Positions 7,915 to 14,953 are shown, counted from the stretch's first letter. The stretch: DNA of 64,000 nucleotides from an uncultured Campylobacterales bacterium (GCA_947503785.1 CANNFB010000001.1:366415-430414), one strand, 5' to 3'. Notes: generated from the sequence alone by a model not told the origin. Program-made: numbers and translations.

Positions 7915-9276
7915 TTATCTATTTCTATCATATGACTTTTGATTTATATCAGTATCATCAAATTTAGCAAGTGCTACTCTTAACTGATCATTGTGCAAAT
8001 TTGAATCCTCAAACTTCTTTTTATAAGAATTCATCTGGCTTATTAGGTTCTTAATCTCTTTATCTTGTCTTTCTATGATTTTTACATCTATATAGGCATT
8101 ATTTAGGGATTTTTGTATCCTAGCCATATCATTAGCCATTTTTTTGTTATCTTGCTCTAATTTACTACTTATAGAGCTTTTTAGTCTATTTTCTTTCATC
8201 TCTTCTATTAGTGCATCTTCTAAAATCTCTTCTCTTGTGTGTTCAATAAGAAAGAACTTGTTTTTTATATCTTTTACACTTTGAACATCTTGAATAACCT
8301 CTTGCTCAATCTGTTTAGATTTATCTTTATATTTTTTTAGGTTTTTTTCATATTCCCACTTAGAACCTCTGGTAATAGTTTCAAGTTCTTGGATATGTTT
8401 GTATTTTCTCATAAGTGTATGACCTCTGATAAAATCATTAAATTCATTTTGTAAGCTATGGTAGTTGAACTTTTTACCATATCTATTTTCTAAATCATTG
8501 TTTAAACTATGTTCTGTATTCTCATAGCTTCCTAATATATGACAATGAGGAGAGCTTTGATCTAAATGACAAGAATAAGAGTGTACTTTCATATTAAAGC
8601 CTAGAGATTTATTAAAATCTTTTACAACATTTAAAACATCTTTCCCATAGTTTACATCTCTTTTTAAATGCTGGGGAGCTTTTGTGATTGAGAAAGTAAT
8701 CTCAATAAAGTTTTTTCTATTTTTGTTTTTATTATCAACTACAATAGCAGTGGTATTATCTCTTAAATATTGAAGCATTTCAGATTTAGCTTTTGCATTT
8801 GGTATAATAACATTGATTTTTTTAGAGTATTTCTTATTGAGTTTTTCAAACTTTTTGAAATCTTCATCTGTAAAATCATTAAAACCATTGTTTAATACTA
8901 ACTCTTCTAATTGAGTTTGCAAGTGTTGTAGTTCTGTTTCATATCTAGCAATTGCTGAGTTATTAGCACTTAGTTTTCTAGAATAGTCACTTCTTTTTAA
9001 TCCTTGTAAGTTTTGTGGAACATTATAAACTTTATAAAAATTGGCAAGATTTTCGGAATATGTTCCGGCTGAAACATTTATATTTTGGACAACACCATCA
9101 CCAGAAGAACTATTTTTTAACCCTACATCTTTATTTACTATCTCAACTATATTTATACACTCATCATTTTTAAAGTCACTATCACTTAAATTTGTATCTC
9201 TGTTATTATGATATTTTCTATTAGAAAACCATTGTCTTGATTTGGAAGTGGTTATTTGAATATTTGTATTACTCAT
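7915..9276 (-). CDS. MobV-like (Pre/Mob) relaxase
   Basis: A 453-residue mobilization protein. The metal-binding HUH motif is CHLDQSSPHCHILGSY (about residues 239-254), the HxDxxxPHxH form typical of the MobV/Pre family, which nicks oriT and stays covalently attached to the transferred strand. The C-terminal third is a lysine/glutamate-rich coiled coil, also usual for MobV. The N-terminal 150 residues are atypical, with a polar tail, so the family is divergent here. AAAGGATAATAAAT precedes the ATG at 9276. The oriT candidate lies just upstream at 9341-9457. The catalytic nucleophile cannot be assigned by eye. Confidence 0.72.
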   Translation of the reverse strand: MSNTNIQITTSKSRQWFSNRKYHNNRDTNLSDSDFKNDECINIVEIVNKDVGLKNSSSGDGVVQNINVSAGTYSENLANFYKVYNVPQNLQGLKRSDYSRKLSANNSAIARYETELQHLQTQLEELVLNNGFNDFTDEDFKKFEKLNKKYSKKINVIIPNAKAKSEMLQYLRDNTTAIVVDNKNKNRKNFIEITFSITKAPQHLKRDVNYGKDVLNVVKDFNKSLGFNMKVHSYSCHLDQSSPHCHILGSYENTEHSLNNDLENRYGKKFNYHSLQNEFNDFIRGHTLMRKYKHIQELETITRGSKWEYEKNLKKYKDKSKQIEQEVIQDVQSVKDIKNKFFLIEHTREEILEDALIEEMKENRLKSSISSKLEQDNKKMANDMARIQKSLNNAYIDVKIIERQDKEIKNLISQMNSYKKKFEDSNLHNDQLRVALAKFDDTDINQKSYDRNR

Positions 9277-9340
9277 ATTTATTATCCTTTATTTTATACT
9301 AATAGATTTTAAGTTGATTTTTTTAAGATGATGTTTTTTA

Positions 9341-9457
9341 TTATCATAGTATTCTGCACGCTGACTATAGAGTTATTATTAAAATTAGAATTTTAGTAAT
9401 AAACCCTATAGCAGCTATTTTTTCTTTTGAAAAAATGTGTGACGAATACTATGATAA
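9341..9457. other. nested inverted repeats, candidate origin of transfer
   Basis: An outer perfect 14-bp pair, TTATCATAGTATTC (9341-9354) and GAATACTATGATAA (9444-9457), encloses a second stem in which GCTG-CTATAG pairs with CTATAG-CAGC and TTATTATTAAAATT (9373-9386) pairs with AATTTTAGTAATAA (9389-9402). A third perfect hairpin, ATTTTTTC/GAAAAAAT, lies at 9417-9436. The block sits 65 bp upstream of the relaxase start, where MobV elements keep oriT. ATGTGTGACG at 9435-9444 loosely recalls the pMV158 GTGTG nick region. It could also be a replication origin. Confidence 0.55.
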
Positions 9458-9512
9458 TTGATAGATAAAAAGATAGATTGATTAGATATTAAATAAGTGT
9501 ATATTGATGAAG

Positions 9513-9863
9513 CTATTCCCCAGGAGGGGTAAAGTTATCATTTTCATCAATATTGCTATTAAACATATCTTTGAATATCTGTTCTTGTTCTCCAAGATCT
9601 AGATACTGATCTAAATTAGTATCTATTAGTGTATAAAAATATTCTAGTGCTTGTTGATATTGTTGAAATCTTTCCATCTCTTGTAGTTGTTTGAATTGTT
9701 CAAACTCTCTTAGGTTATCTAATTGTATCTGTTCAAGTAATTCATTTGAAAGTAGCTGTAGTTTGATACATTTGATATATGGTTCACTATCTATTTTATA
9801 AGTGTTACACTCTGATTTTATGTTTAGTAGTTCTTGGAAGATTATTGAGGTTAATAGACTCAT
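9513..9863 (-). CDS. unrecognised glutamine-rich island protein
   Basis: A 116-residue protein with no recognised domain. It is helical and rich in Gln, Glu and Leu, with a likely amphipathic coiled segment around residues 40-75 (EQIQ, EQFKQLQEMERFQQYQQ) and an acidic tail ending NFTPPGE. No signal peptide or membrane segment is seen. AAAGGATCCAAT precedes the ATG. It lies between the relaxase/oriT block and two other unknown genes on the same strand, so an accessory role in mobilization or plasmid biology is possible but unproven. Confidence 0.55.
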   Translation of the reverse strand: MSLLTSIIFQELLNIKSECNTYKIDSEPYIKCIKLQLLSNELLEQIQLDNLREFEQFKQLQEMERFQQYQQALEYFYTLIDTNLDQYLDLGEQEQIFKDMFNSNIDENDNFTPPGE

Positions 9864-9910
9864 ATTGGATCCTTTGTTGGTATGAGTCTATTTTAAGTTA
9901 ATTAATAATT

Positions 9911-10459
9911 TTAGTCGTTTAAAAAAGCTTCTAAGTCATTATATGGGGATACATTTGTCAAAGAACTATTATAAAAGTCTGAAACTTGTTTATGTGTGTT
10001 AAAGAAAGCCAATTCATTTCCAGATGAATCTATAATTGAATAACACTTATCATCATAAGTTTTAGAAATTTTGTATGGGTATTTCATTTGTTTCATTTTA
10101 ATTATGTTGTATAAAGCATATGCATCTTCTTTTGTAATTTCAAATCCACATACACTCATAATAAGTGCATAGTTCCCATTTGGTAATGTGCTAAATGACA
10201 TTTTATCATAAGAGATATTGACATTATTTGAACTAGATACTAAATCTATTACACTAATAGATTCCTCTAATATTTCAAATAGATACCTTGTATTATATTG
10301 AAAGATACAATAATTTCCAGTTTCTCTCATTTTATTCACTAATGGTAAGTATTTTTCCTGAAATTCTAAATCATCCATATTCTCTTTATTAATATATTTT
10401 GCATAAAGCAACTTTTCTAGTGAATTTAAATGGTTATTTTCTTCTTCTTTTATACACAT
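9911..10459 (-). CDS. unrecognised island protein
   Basis: A 182-residue soluble protein, acidic at both ends, with no motif I can name. The middle (about residues 95-125) has alternating hydrophobic strands followed by a helix (GFEITKEDAYALYNIIKMKQM). AAAGGATAAATT precedes the ATG at 10459, 3 bp after the stop of the upstream 67-residue gene, so it is in an operon with 10463-11087. Only its position inside the mobilizable region hints at function. Confidence 0.6.
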   Translation of the reverse strand: MCIKEEENNHLNSLEKLLYAKYINKENMDDLEFQEKYLPLVNKMRETGNYCIFQYNTRYLFEILEESISVIDLVSSSNNVNISYDKMSFSTLPNGNYALIMSVCGFEITKEDAYALYNIIKMKQMKYPYKISKTYDDKCYSIIDSSGNELAFFNTHKQVSDFYNSSLTNVSPYNDLEAFLND

Positions 10460-10462
10460 AAT

Positions 10463-10666
10463 TTATCCTTTAATTTTTATTTTATTTTTATTATAATCTA
10501 CACAACTATTCATCATATTTTCAAAGTTGAATTTTTCTTCTATAGAAATAAGATATAGTCTTAATATTTTTGCTGCATTATATTGTGATGCAATAAATCC
10601 AGCAATAATCTCTTCGTTTGTTTTTCCAACTAGCTGATCTAGTTTACTTTCAATAAATACTTTCAT
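10463..10666 (-). CDS. small unrecognised island protein
   Basis: A 67-residue protein from the start at 10666, chosen because GGAG lies 6 bp upstream inside the end of the previous gene; a longer frame starting at 10732 would overlap that gene by 65 bp and has no ribosome site. It is mostly helical (KLDQLVGKTNEEIIAGFIASQYNA segment split by polar residues), with no known domain. Tight spacing (1 bp before, 3 bp after) makes it the middle member of a three-gene operon. Confidence 0.5.
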   Translation of the reverse strand: MKVFIESKLDQLVGKTNEEIIAGFIASQYNAAKILRLYLISIEEKFNFENMMNSCVDYNKNKIKIKG

Positions 10667-10667
10667 T

Positions 10668-11087
10668 TTAATCTCCATAGTAAATATATTGTTTTTTAGT
10701 ATGCATATCTTTAATGAATAGATACATACCATCTACATTAACTCTACAATCACTTATATAGAACTCGCCTATACTTCTAATTGTAGTGTCATCAAAATAG
10801 ATAACTTCATCTTCTACAGTAAAAGTTACCTCTTTTAAAATATCATTGATCATATTGTTACTATCAACACTATGTTGTAAAAATTCAGGAAGTCCAATTA
10901 AGTTCCCTCTATCTTCACAAAAGTCAAAATATGCCTCTAATATTAAATAATAACCATTCAATAATTGATAACCACTTTCAAAAAATGACTTATCATAGTT
11001 TGTTACTTCAATTGTAAAATATTCAAATTGATATCTTTCTATTAATAGATTTGTAGCTCTATTAGTACTTTCTGGTAAATTTTTCAT
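10668..11087 (-). CDS. unrecognised island protein
   Basis: A 139-residue acidic soluble protein from the start at 11087 (AAGGAATAAA precedes it; a start at 11114 would add nine residues without a ribosome site). It shows alternating beta strands near the C terminus (FTVEDEVIYFDD, RVNVDGMYLFI). No family is recognised. It is first of the three-gene operon 11087-9911. A terminator for the upstream ribbon-helix-helix gene lies just before it, so it probably has its own promoter. Confidence 0.55.
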   Translation of the reverse strand: MKNLPESTNRATNLLIERYQFEYFTIEVTNYDKSFFESGYQLLNGYYLILEAYFDFCEDRGNLIGLPEFLQHSVDSNNMINDILKEVTFTVEDEVIYFDDTTIRSIGEFYISDCRVNVDGMYLFIKDMHTKKQYIYYGD

Positions 11088-11137
11088 TTTATTCCTTGGT
11101 ATGAATAAAAACATAAAAGTTCATAACTTTAAATGTT

Positions 11138-11171
11138 AAAAAAAAGCACTGACTTTTAATATCAAGTGCTT
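11138..11171 (-). terminator. rho-independent terminator of the ribbon-helix-helix gene
   Basis: On the minus strand AAGCACT, a 14-nt loop and AGTGCTT are followed by an eight-T run. It starts 20 bp after the stop at 11191. A second small stem, CTTAAA/TTTAAG, overlaps the stop codon. Confidence 0.7.
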
Positions 11172-11190
11172 CGACTATCTTAAACGTTTT

Positions 11191-11337
11191 TTAAGATTCA
11201 CTTTCCTCTTTTAGTTTTTCAAGTACAATCATTCTAATATATCCAGACATAGTAATACCTTTTTCTTTGGCAACCTTTTTTATCTTATCAATATATTCCT
11301 GTTCTAATTGAAAACTAACTTTTGGTGGTTTATTCAT
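11191..11337 (-). CDS. 48-residue ribbon-helix-helix DNA-binding protein
   Basis: A short reading frame starts at 11337 (MNKPPKVSFQLEQ) and ends at 11191. It has the CopG/Arc/MetJ ribbon-helix-helix pattern: a beta strand (KVSFQLE), helix 1 (EYIDKIKKVAKEKG), the turn ITMSGYIR and helix 2 (RMIVLEKLKEE). The ribosome site AGGTGAT precedes it. Proteins of this size and fold act as plasmid copy or partition repressors, antitoxins or MobC-like oriT accessory factors. Its position at the head of the mobilization genes favours repressor or accessory factor. No toxin gene is evident next to it. Confidence 0.75.
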   Translation of the reverse strand: MNKPPKVSFQLEQEYIDKIKKVAKEKGITMSGYIRMIVLEKLKEESES

Positions 11338-11755
11338 AATATCACCTATTTTTTATGTTTTGTGAAAAGATTTAACTTTTACACTGTTGAAATTATAGTG
11401 TACTTATTCTTAAATATTGCTTAACTATTATGTAATAGTTCATAACTCTTATGTATTCTATATTTTATTTTGTAGAATCGAAAAAATAAGTATTTACTTA
11501 GTGATGATTTGTTCACTAATTTCATCATATCAATAATCTTACCACTCCATGTTTAAAATCTTTAGAGGAGAACAGTAAGAGCGAATCAATCTTAAATATA
11601 TATCTTTATACTCTCTTTTATTGTTTCAAAATTCCTTAAGCTTTATGGAACTTTGCACTTTTTACTTTTTGAACACTTTGTGGAACACGGAAAACTAATA
11701 TGAGTACTTCGTGTTCCAAAATTTAGAGGTTATAGGAGTTTTTTAACTATTTATG
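11338..11755. other. 418-bp gene-poor gap between mobilization genes and cassette array
   Basis: No convincing gene is seen. At 11682-11689 and 11710-11717 GGAACACG and CGTGTTCC form a perfect inverted repeat, and related GAAC...TTTG words recur just to the left (11647, 11671), giving an iteron-like cluster. The expected partner box of a third cassette (TTAGAT on the plus strand) is absent, so the array appears to end or be truncated here. Confidence 0.5.
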
Positions 11756-11825
11756 ATCTAACGTTTGAAGTGAGCAATAATTTTCCCGCTAGGGTAAATT
11801 ATTGGTCTCCTCTGATTTGTTAGGA
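11756..11825 (-). repeat. attC site of cassette 2 (70 bp)
   Basis: Read on the minus strand, R'' TCCTAAC (11825-11819) and R' GTTAGAT (11762-11756, fits GTTRRRY) enclose an imperfect L''/L' pair and a perfect CAATAATTT/AAATTATTG stem, topped by CCC/GGG with a GCTA loop. Mismatched bases between the outer boxes and the stem are typical of attC, whose folded bottom strand is the recombination substrate. Confidence 0.85.
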
Positions 11826-11827
11826 TT

Positions 11828-12490
11828 TTATTTAATAGTTTCTTTATACCATTCACTAGCTAAATTTATTGCTTCATCAATTTCTTTTTGAGACATAATT
11901 GTTTTTAAATTATCCAATTGCTTTCTTGTTGACCATTTTAATGATATGTTTTTAGATGTTCCCGTATAGTATCTAGCTAATTCAAACCATTTGTATGCTT
12001 GAATATTATTTTTAGGAGTTCCTTGTCCATTTTTATACAAGAAACCAACATTATGCATAGCTCTAATAGAACCTTTGGAAGCAGCATCTTCATAAAGTTG
12101 AATAGCTTTTTTATCATCTTCTTTTATTCCTAGTCCTAAATCATACATATATCCTAAATTATTTATTGCATCAAAATAGTTACTTTTAGAGGCTTTTTCA
12201 TACCAGTAAAATGCTTTTTCATAATCTTTTTCAACACCTTTCCCTTCTAAGTAACAGTTTCCTAGTTCATTTTGTGCAACAGGATAATTTTGATTAGCTG
12301 ATTGTTTATATAATTCAAAAGCTTTTGACAAATTATTATTGTTTCTATAGTATATTCCTAATCTATATTGTGATTCTTTATCACCCAATTTCGCTTTTTC
12401 TTTAATTAAATTTATATTTTGTGTAGAAGCACACGCAATAAAATAAAATGAAAGAAAAATTAATATTAAACTATTCTGTAATTTTTTCAT
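11828..12490 (-). CDS. Sel1-repeat lipoprotein, integron cassette gene
   Basis: A 220-residue protein from the start at 12490 (AAGGAACC precedes it; an in-frame start at 12532 would lie inside attC1). A lipoprotein signal (MKKLQNS, hydrophobic core, FIAC lipobox with C20) is followed by about four Sel1-like repeats of 36 residues (QYRLGIYY, AQNELGNCYLEGKGV, AINNLGYMYDLGLGI, AMHNVGFLYKNGQGT), which make a solenoid for protein binding. It should be anchored in the outer or inner membrane facing the periplasm. The stop lies 2 bp from the R'' box of attC2. Its role is unknown; Sel1 proteins can adapt signalling or bind envelope partners. Confidence 0.85.
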   Translation of the reverse strand: MKKLQNSLILIFLSFYFIACASTQNINLIKEKAKLGDKESQYRLGIYYRNNNNLSKAFELYKQSANQNYPVAQNELGNCYLEGKGVEKDYEKAFYWYEKASKSNYFDAINNLGYMYDLGLGIKEDDKKAIQLYEDAASKGSIRAMHNVGFLYKNGQGTPKNNIQAYKWFELARYYTGTSKNISLKWSTRKQLDNLKTIMSQKEIDEAINLASEWYKETIK

Positions 12491-12507
12491 GATACGGTTC
12501 CTTTTAA

Positions 12508-12640
12508 TCCTAACATTGGACTTGAAAAACAAGGGTGTTTTACACTTGCTAGTTCAAATCTACTTTTTTATTAGTTTACAAGATAATAGTTTAAACTAAC
12601 CGCTGTATACCCTTGTTTTTCTTCCAAGGTTTTGTTATCT
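12508..12640 (-). repeat. attC site of cassette 1 (133 bp)
   Basis: On the minus strand R'' AGATAAC (12640-12634) and R' GTTAGGA (12514-12508) bracket long arms. Perfect 12-bp arms AAAAACAAGGGT (12525-12536) and ACCCTTGTTTTT (12609-12620) are flanked by TTGGA/TCCAA (12516-12520, 12623-12627) with small bulges. Inside, TTAGTTT/AAACTAA forms a further hairpin. The length is in the range of long chromosomal-integron attC sites. It lies between the SMR stop (12644) and the Sel1 start (12490). Confidence 0.88.
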
Positions 12641-12643
12641 TAA

Positions 12644-12964
12644 TTATGCTGTTGCTTGTAATTTCAATAAAACTACGCCAAAGATTATAGATAAAACACC
12701 TACTATTTTATACCAATTCATATCCTCTTTGAAAATAATCCAACCTAATAAAACGATTAGTGCTGTTCCCATACCTGCCCATATTGCATATACGGTTCCA
12801 ATTTCAATGGACTTTGTAGCATAATAAACAAAACTAAATGAAATTGTATAAAAAATTATAATGACTGCACTCCATACATAAGTATTGCCTAATGTAGCTT
12901 GTTTAATTGATAATGTTGCCATTACCTCAAATATAATTGCTAGTATTAAATATAACCAATGCAT
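12644..12964 (-). CDS. small multidrug resistance (EmrE/Qac-type) transporter, first integron cassette
   Basis: A 106-residue, four-helix inner-membrane antiporter of the SMR family. The proton/substrate glutamate E13 (IIFEVMATLSIK) and the AIWAGMGTALI motif of helix 3 are of the EmrE/QacE type rather than the guanidinium-exporter (Gdx) type. It would exchange cationic drugs such as quaternary ammonium compounds for protons, working as a dimer. AAAAAGGAAATTTT precedes the ATG, 25 bp after the attI crossover. As the attI-proximal cassette it is best placed for expression from an integron promoter and is the latest insertion. qac genes are well known cassette genes in class 1 integrons. Confidence 0.9.
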   Translation of the reverse strand: MHWLYLILAIIFEVMATLSIKQATLGNTYVWSAVIIIFYTISFSFVYYATKSIEIGTVYAIWAGMGTALIVLLGWIIFKEDMNWYKIVGVLSIIFGVVLLKLQATA

Positions 12965-12983
12965 ATAAAATTTCCTTTTTGTA

Positions 12984-13254
12984 AGATAACTATTTATTAA
13001 TACAACATTCTATATTAAACACCCTTAAATATAAAAAATAAATAAACACAAATAATGTTGTTTTATCTATATCCTTTAAAGACTTTAAATAAGGCATTTT
13101 TACAATAATGAATTTGAAAATCTTGCAAAATGCCATATTTTTTAAGTTTATTGTAATTTTACAGTACTATTTCAATGTATTATTTACCACAGAATAGACC
13201 TGATAAAACAACATTTTGTATATTTATTTGTCAAATATCGTAATAAAACAACAT
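12984..13254. promoter_or_regulatory. attI recombination region and intI upstream region
   Basis: The crossover GTTATCT (minus strand, 12990-12984) joins attI to cassette 1. Toward intI the region carries repeated ACAACAT words: TGATAAAACAACAT at 13201, TAATAAAACAACAT at 13241 (40 bp apart, one mismatch in 14), an inverted copy ATGTTGTTTTAT at 13055, and TACAACAT at 13001 beside the crossover. These fit integrase-binding direct repeats of attI. A GGCATTTT/AAAATGCC stem (13093-13134) and a TTACAATAA/TTATTGTAA pair also lie here. TTGACA on the minus strand (13232-13227) could be part of the cassette promoter; no firm -10 was found. Confidence 0.65.
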
Positions 13255-13293
13255 AATGTTAGTTTTTATATTAGTTTAAGATTGGAGACAATT

Positions 13294-14268
13294 ATGGCAA
13301 AAAAATTACTAGAGATCATGAGAGATAAAATAAGATTTAAACATTATAGTATAAGAACAGAGCAAGTATATTTGCATTGGGCAAAGAGATATATTCTTTT
13401 CCATAATAAAAGGCATCCAAAAGATATGGGAAAAATTGAAATTGAACAATTTTTAACAAATTTAGCAACAATACAAAAAGTAAGCCCAACTACTCAAAAT
13501 CAAGCATTTAATGCTATTTTATTTCTATATCGTGAAATATTAAATATATCTATGGCTGATCAGAATATTCAAGCTTTAAGAGCACAAGAAAGAAAACATA
13601 TACCTGTTGTCTTGACAATAGATGAAGTTAGAACTATTATTTCAAATATGACTGGCATTTATCAACTTATGGTAAAGTTAATGTATGGATGTGGTCTTAG
13701 AATGAGTGAGGTTTTAAATATTAGAGTTAAAGATATTGATTTTGGTTTTGATAAACTTTATATTTGGGATAGTAAATCATTAAAAGATAGAACTGTTCCT
13801 TTACCTTTAAAGATCAAAGATGAGCTTAAACTTCAAATTGACAAAGTAAGAGAGATACATAAAAAAGATATTGAAGATGGATATGGAACTGTAGAACTTC
13901 CTTATCAACTTGAAAAAAAGTTTCCCAATGCTAAATTTGAAACAAAGTGGCAGTATGTTTTTCCTATGAATAAAGTATCTAAAGATCCAAGAAGTGAAGT
14001 AATACGGCGACATCATATTTTAGAGATGACATTTTCTAGGAATATAAAAAAAGCCGTACAAAAATCAAATATAGATAAAAGAGTCACTTCTCATATATTT
14101 AGACATTCGTATGCAACTCATTTACTTCAAAATGGTACGGATATTAGATCGATTCAAGAGCTATTGGGTCATAAATCAATTGAAACAACCATGATTTATA
14201 CTCATGTAGTAAAAGAGCTAAATAAAAGTGATATAAAATCACCATTGGATTTTAAGTTTTATAAATAA
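13294..14268 (+). CDS. intI: integron integrase
   Basis: A 324-residue tyrosine recombinase from the start at 13294 (GGAG 6 bp upstream; an in-frame ATG at 13216 lies in the repeat region). Catalytic residues are R in [11 protein letters not shown] in [11 protein letters not shown] and R in [11 protein letters not shown] in LLGHKS and Y in TMIYTHV. The integron-specific insertion is present as [18 protein letters not shown] and DPRS followed by RRHH, which sets IntI apart from XerC/D. It recombines attI with single-stranded attC hairpins. It is divergent from the cassettes, the normal integron layout. The reading frame appears intact. Confidence 0.93.
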   Translation: MAKKLLEIMRDKIRFKHYSIRTEQVYLHWAKRYILFHNKRHPKDMGKIEIEQFLTNLATIQKVSPTTQNQAFNAILFLYREILNISMADQNIQALRAQERKHIPVVLTIDEVRTIISNMTGIYQLMVKLMYGCGLRMSEVLNIRVKDIDFGFDKLYIWDSKSLKDRTVPLPLKIKDELKLQIDKVREIHKKDIEDGYGTVELPYQLEKKFPNAKFETKWQYVFPMNKVSKDPRSEVIRRHHILEMTFSRNIKKAVQKSNIDKRVTSHIFRHSYATHLLQNGTDIRSIQELLGHKSIETTMIYTHVVKELNKSDIKSPLDFKFYK

Positions 14269-14953
14269 ATATTGATTGTTAAACTCTCATTCAAAACCTG
14301 TTATATTTGGAACTTTCTTAAAATATGGATGCATGGTTGAACAATGATATAGTTTTAACAATATCTGTTACTGATACAAAACTATGAATGGTCTTATAAA
14401 GTTAATTGTGTCTATTTTATCTAAAATATATTTAACTATTATTTTATGAGCTAATCCTACTATCCACTAAATCAAATTAAAATTTAATATCGTTCCTATC
14501 AGGGCTATCTGGCAGAGCCTTAAGAGTGCTAAAGCACGAAAATACCATTAAGGGATATCATATAAAATAATATCTATATAAACTCTTCTTTGTATGTTTT
14601 CTTTTGAAAGAAATTTTTACAAGTACCACAAGATTAAACTTACTCAACTATCTCTTTTTTAGATTTTGCATATCTATTTCATTAGTTCAGTCTTTTTAGT
14701 CGTTCCCATTCTGATATATTTTTCTTTACTCTAAAATGAATTTGTTCCAAATATAAGTTTATACCAAACAATAATATATCAATTACACTTTGAAAAAAGC
14801 CCGATGAACTAACGAAAGAGGCAAAGCCTTGAAAAAAAAGAGACAGAGGTAAGTTTTTTAATCTTCTTAAAATTTCTTCCAAAGAAAACCAAAGAAGATA
14901 AGAAAAACCCTCAAAATCTTCAAAAAAGGCAAAATTATTTAAAGGAAATTAAG
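14269..14953. other. 685-bp non-coding leader between intI and ardA
   Basis: No supported gene. ATAGTTTT/AAAACTAT (14349-14385) could end intI transcription. A relatively GC-rich structured island at 14491-14553 holds GGCT/AGCC, CCTTAA (14518) paired with TTAAGG (14548), and inside it the stem GTGC-TAAA-GCAC (14526-14537). Near 14819 AGGC-AAA-GCCT is followed by purine-rich repeats (AAAGAAAACC, GAAGATAAG) up to the ardA ribosome site. Structured leaders before antirestriction genes can act as single-strand promoters or oriT parts; that is a guess here. Confidence 0.45.

Larger units (their letters stand above)
11756..14268. mobile_element. integron: intI, attI and two gene cassettes
   Basis: An IntI-type integrase on the plus strand diverges from a minus-strand array. 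Cassette 1 is 12514-12989 (476 bp, SMR transporter) and cassette 2 is 11762-12513 (752 bp, Sel1 lipoprotein). Crossover triplets are GTT at 12990, 12514 and 11762 (minus strand). For each cassette the R'' box of its attC is the exact reverse complement of G plus the six bases after its upstream crossover: AGATAAC with GTTATCT, and TCCTAAC with GTTAGGA. That is the product expected from inserting two circular cassettes. Cassettes are short, promoterless by eye, single-gene and in one orientation, as in known integrons. Confidence 0.88.

Noticed and set aside
11338..11755. Possible third cassette beyond attC2
   Set aside because: The complementary box TTAGAT that its attC would need on the plus strand is absent and no gene fits; the array seems to stop at 11762.
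12545..12565. tRNA T-loop-like word GTTCAAATC in attC1
   Set aside because: No acceptor or anticodon stems around it; it is part of the attC loop.
14682..14882. 66-residue minus-strand reading frame between intI and ardA
   Set aside because: Low-complexity hydrophobic translation with no ribosome site, lying in the structured leader of ardA. More likely non-coding.
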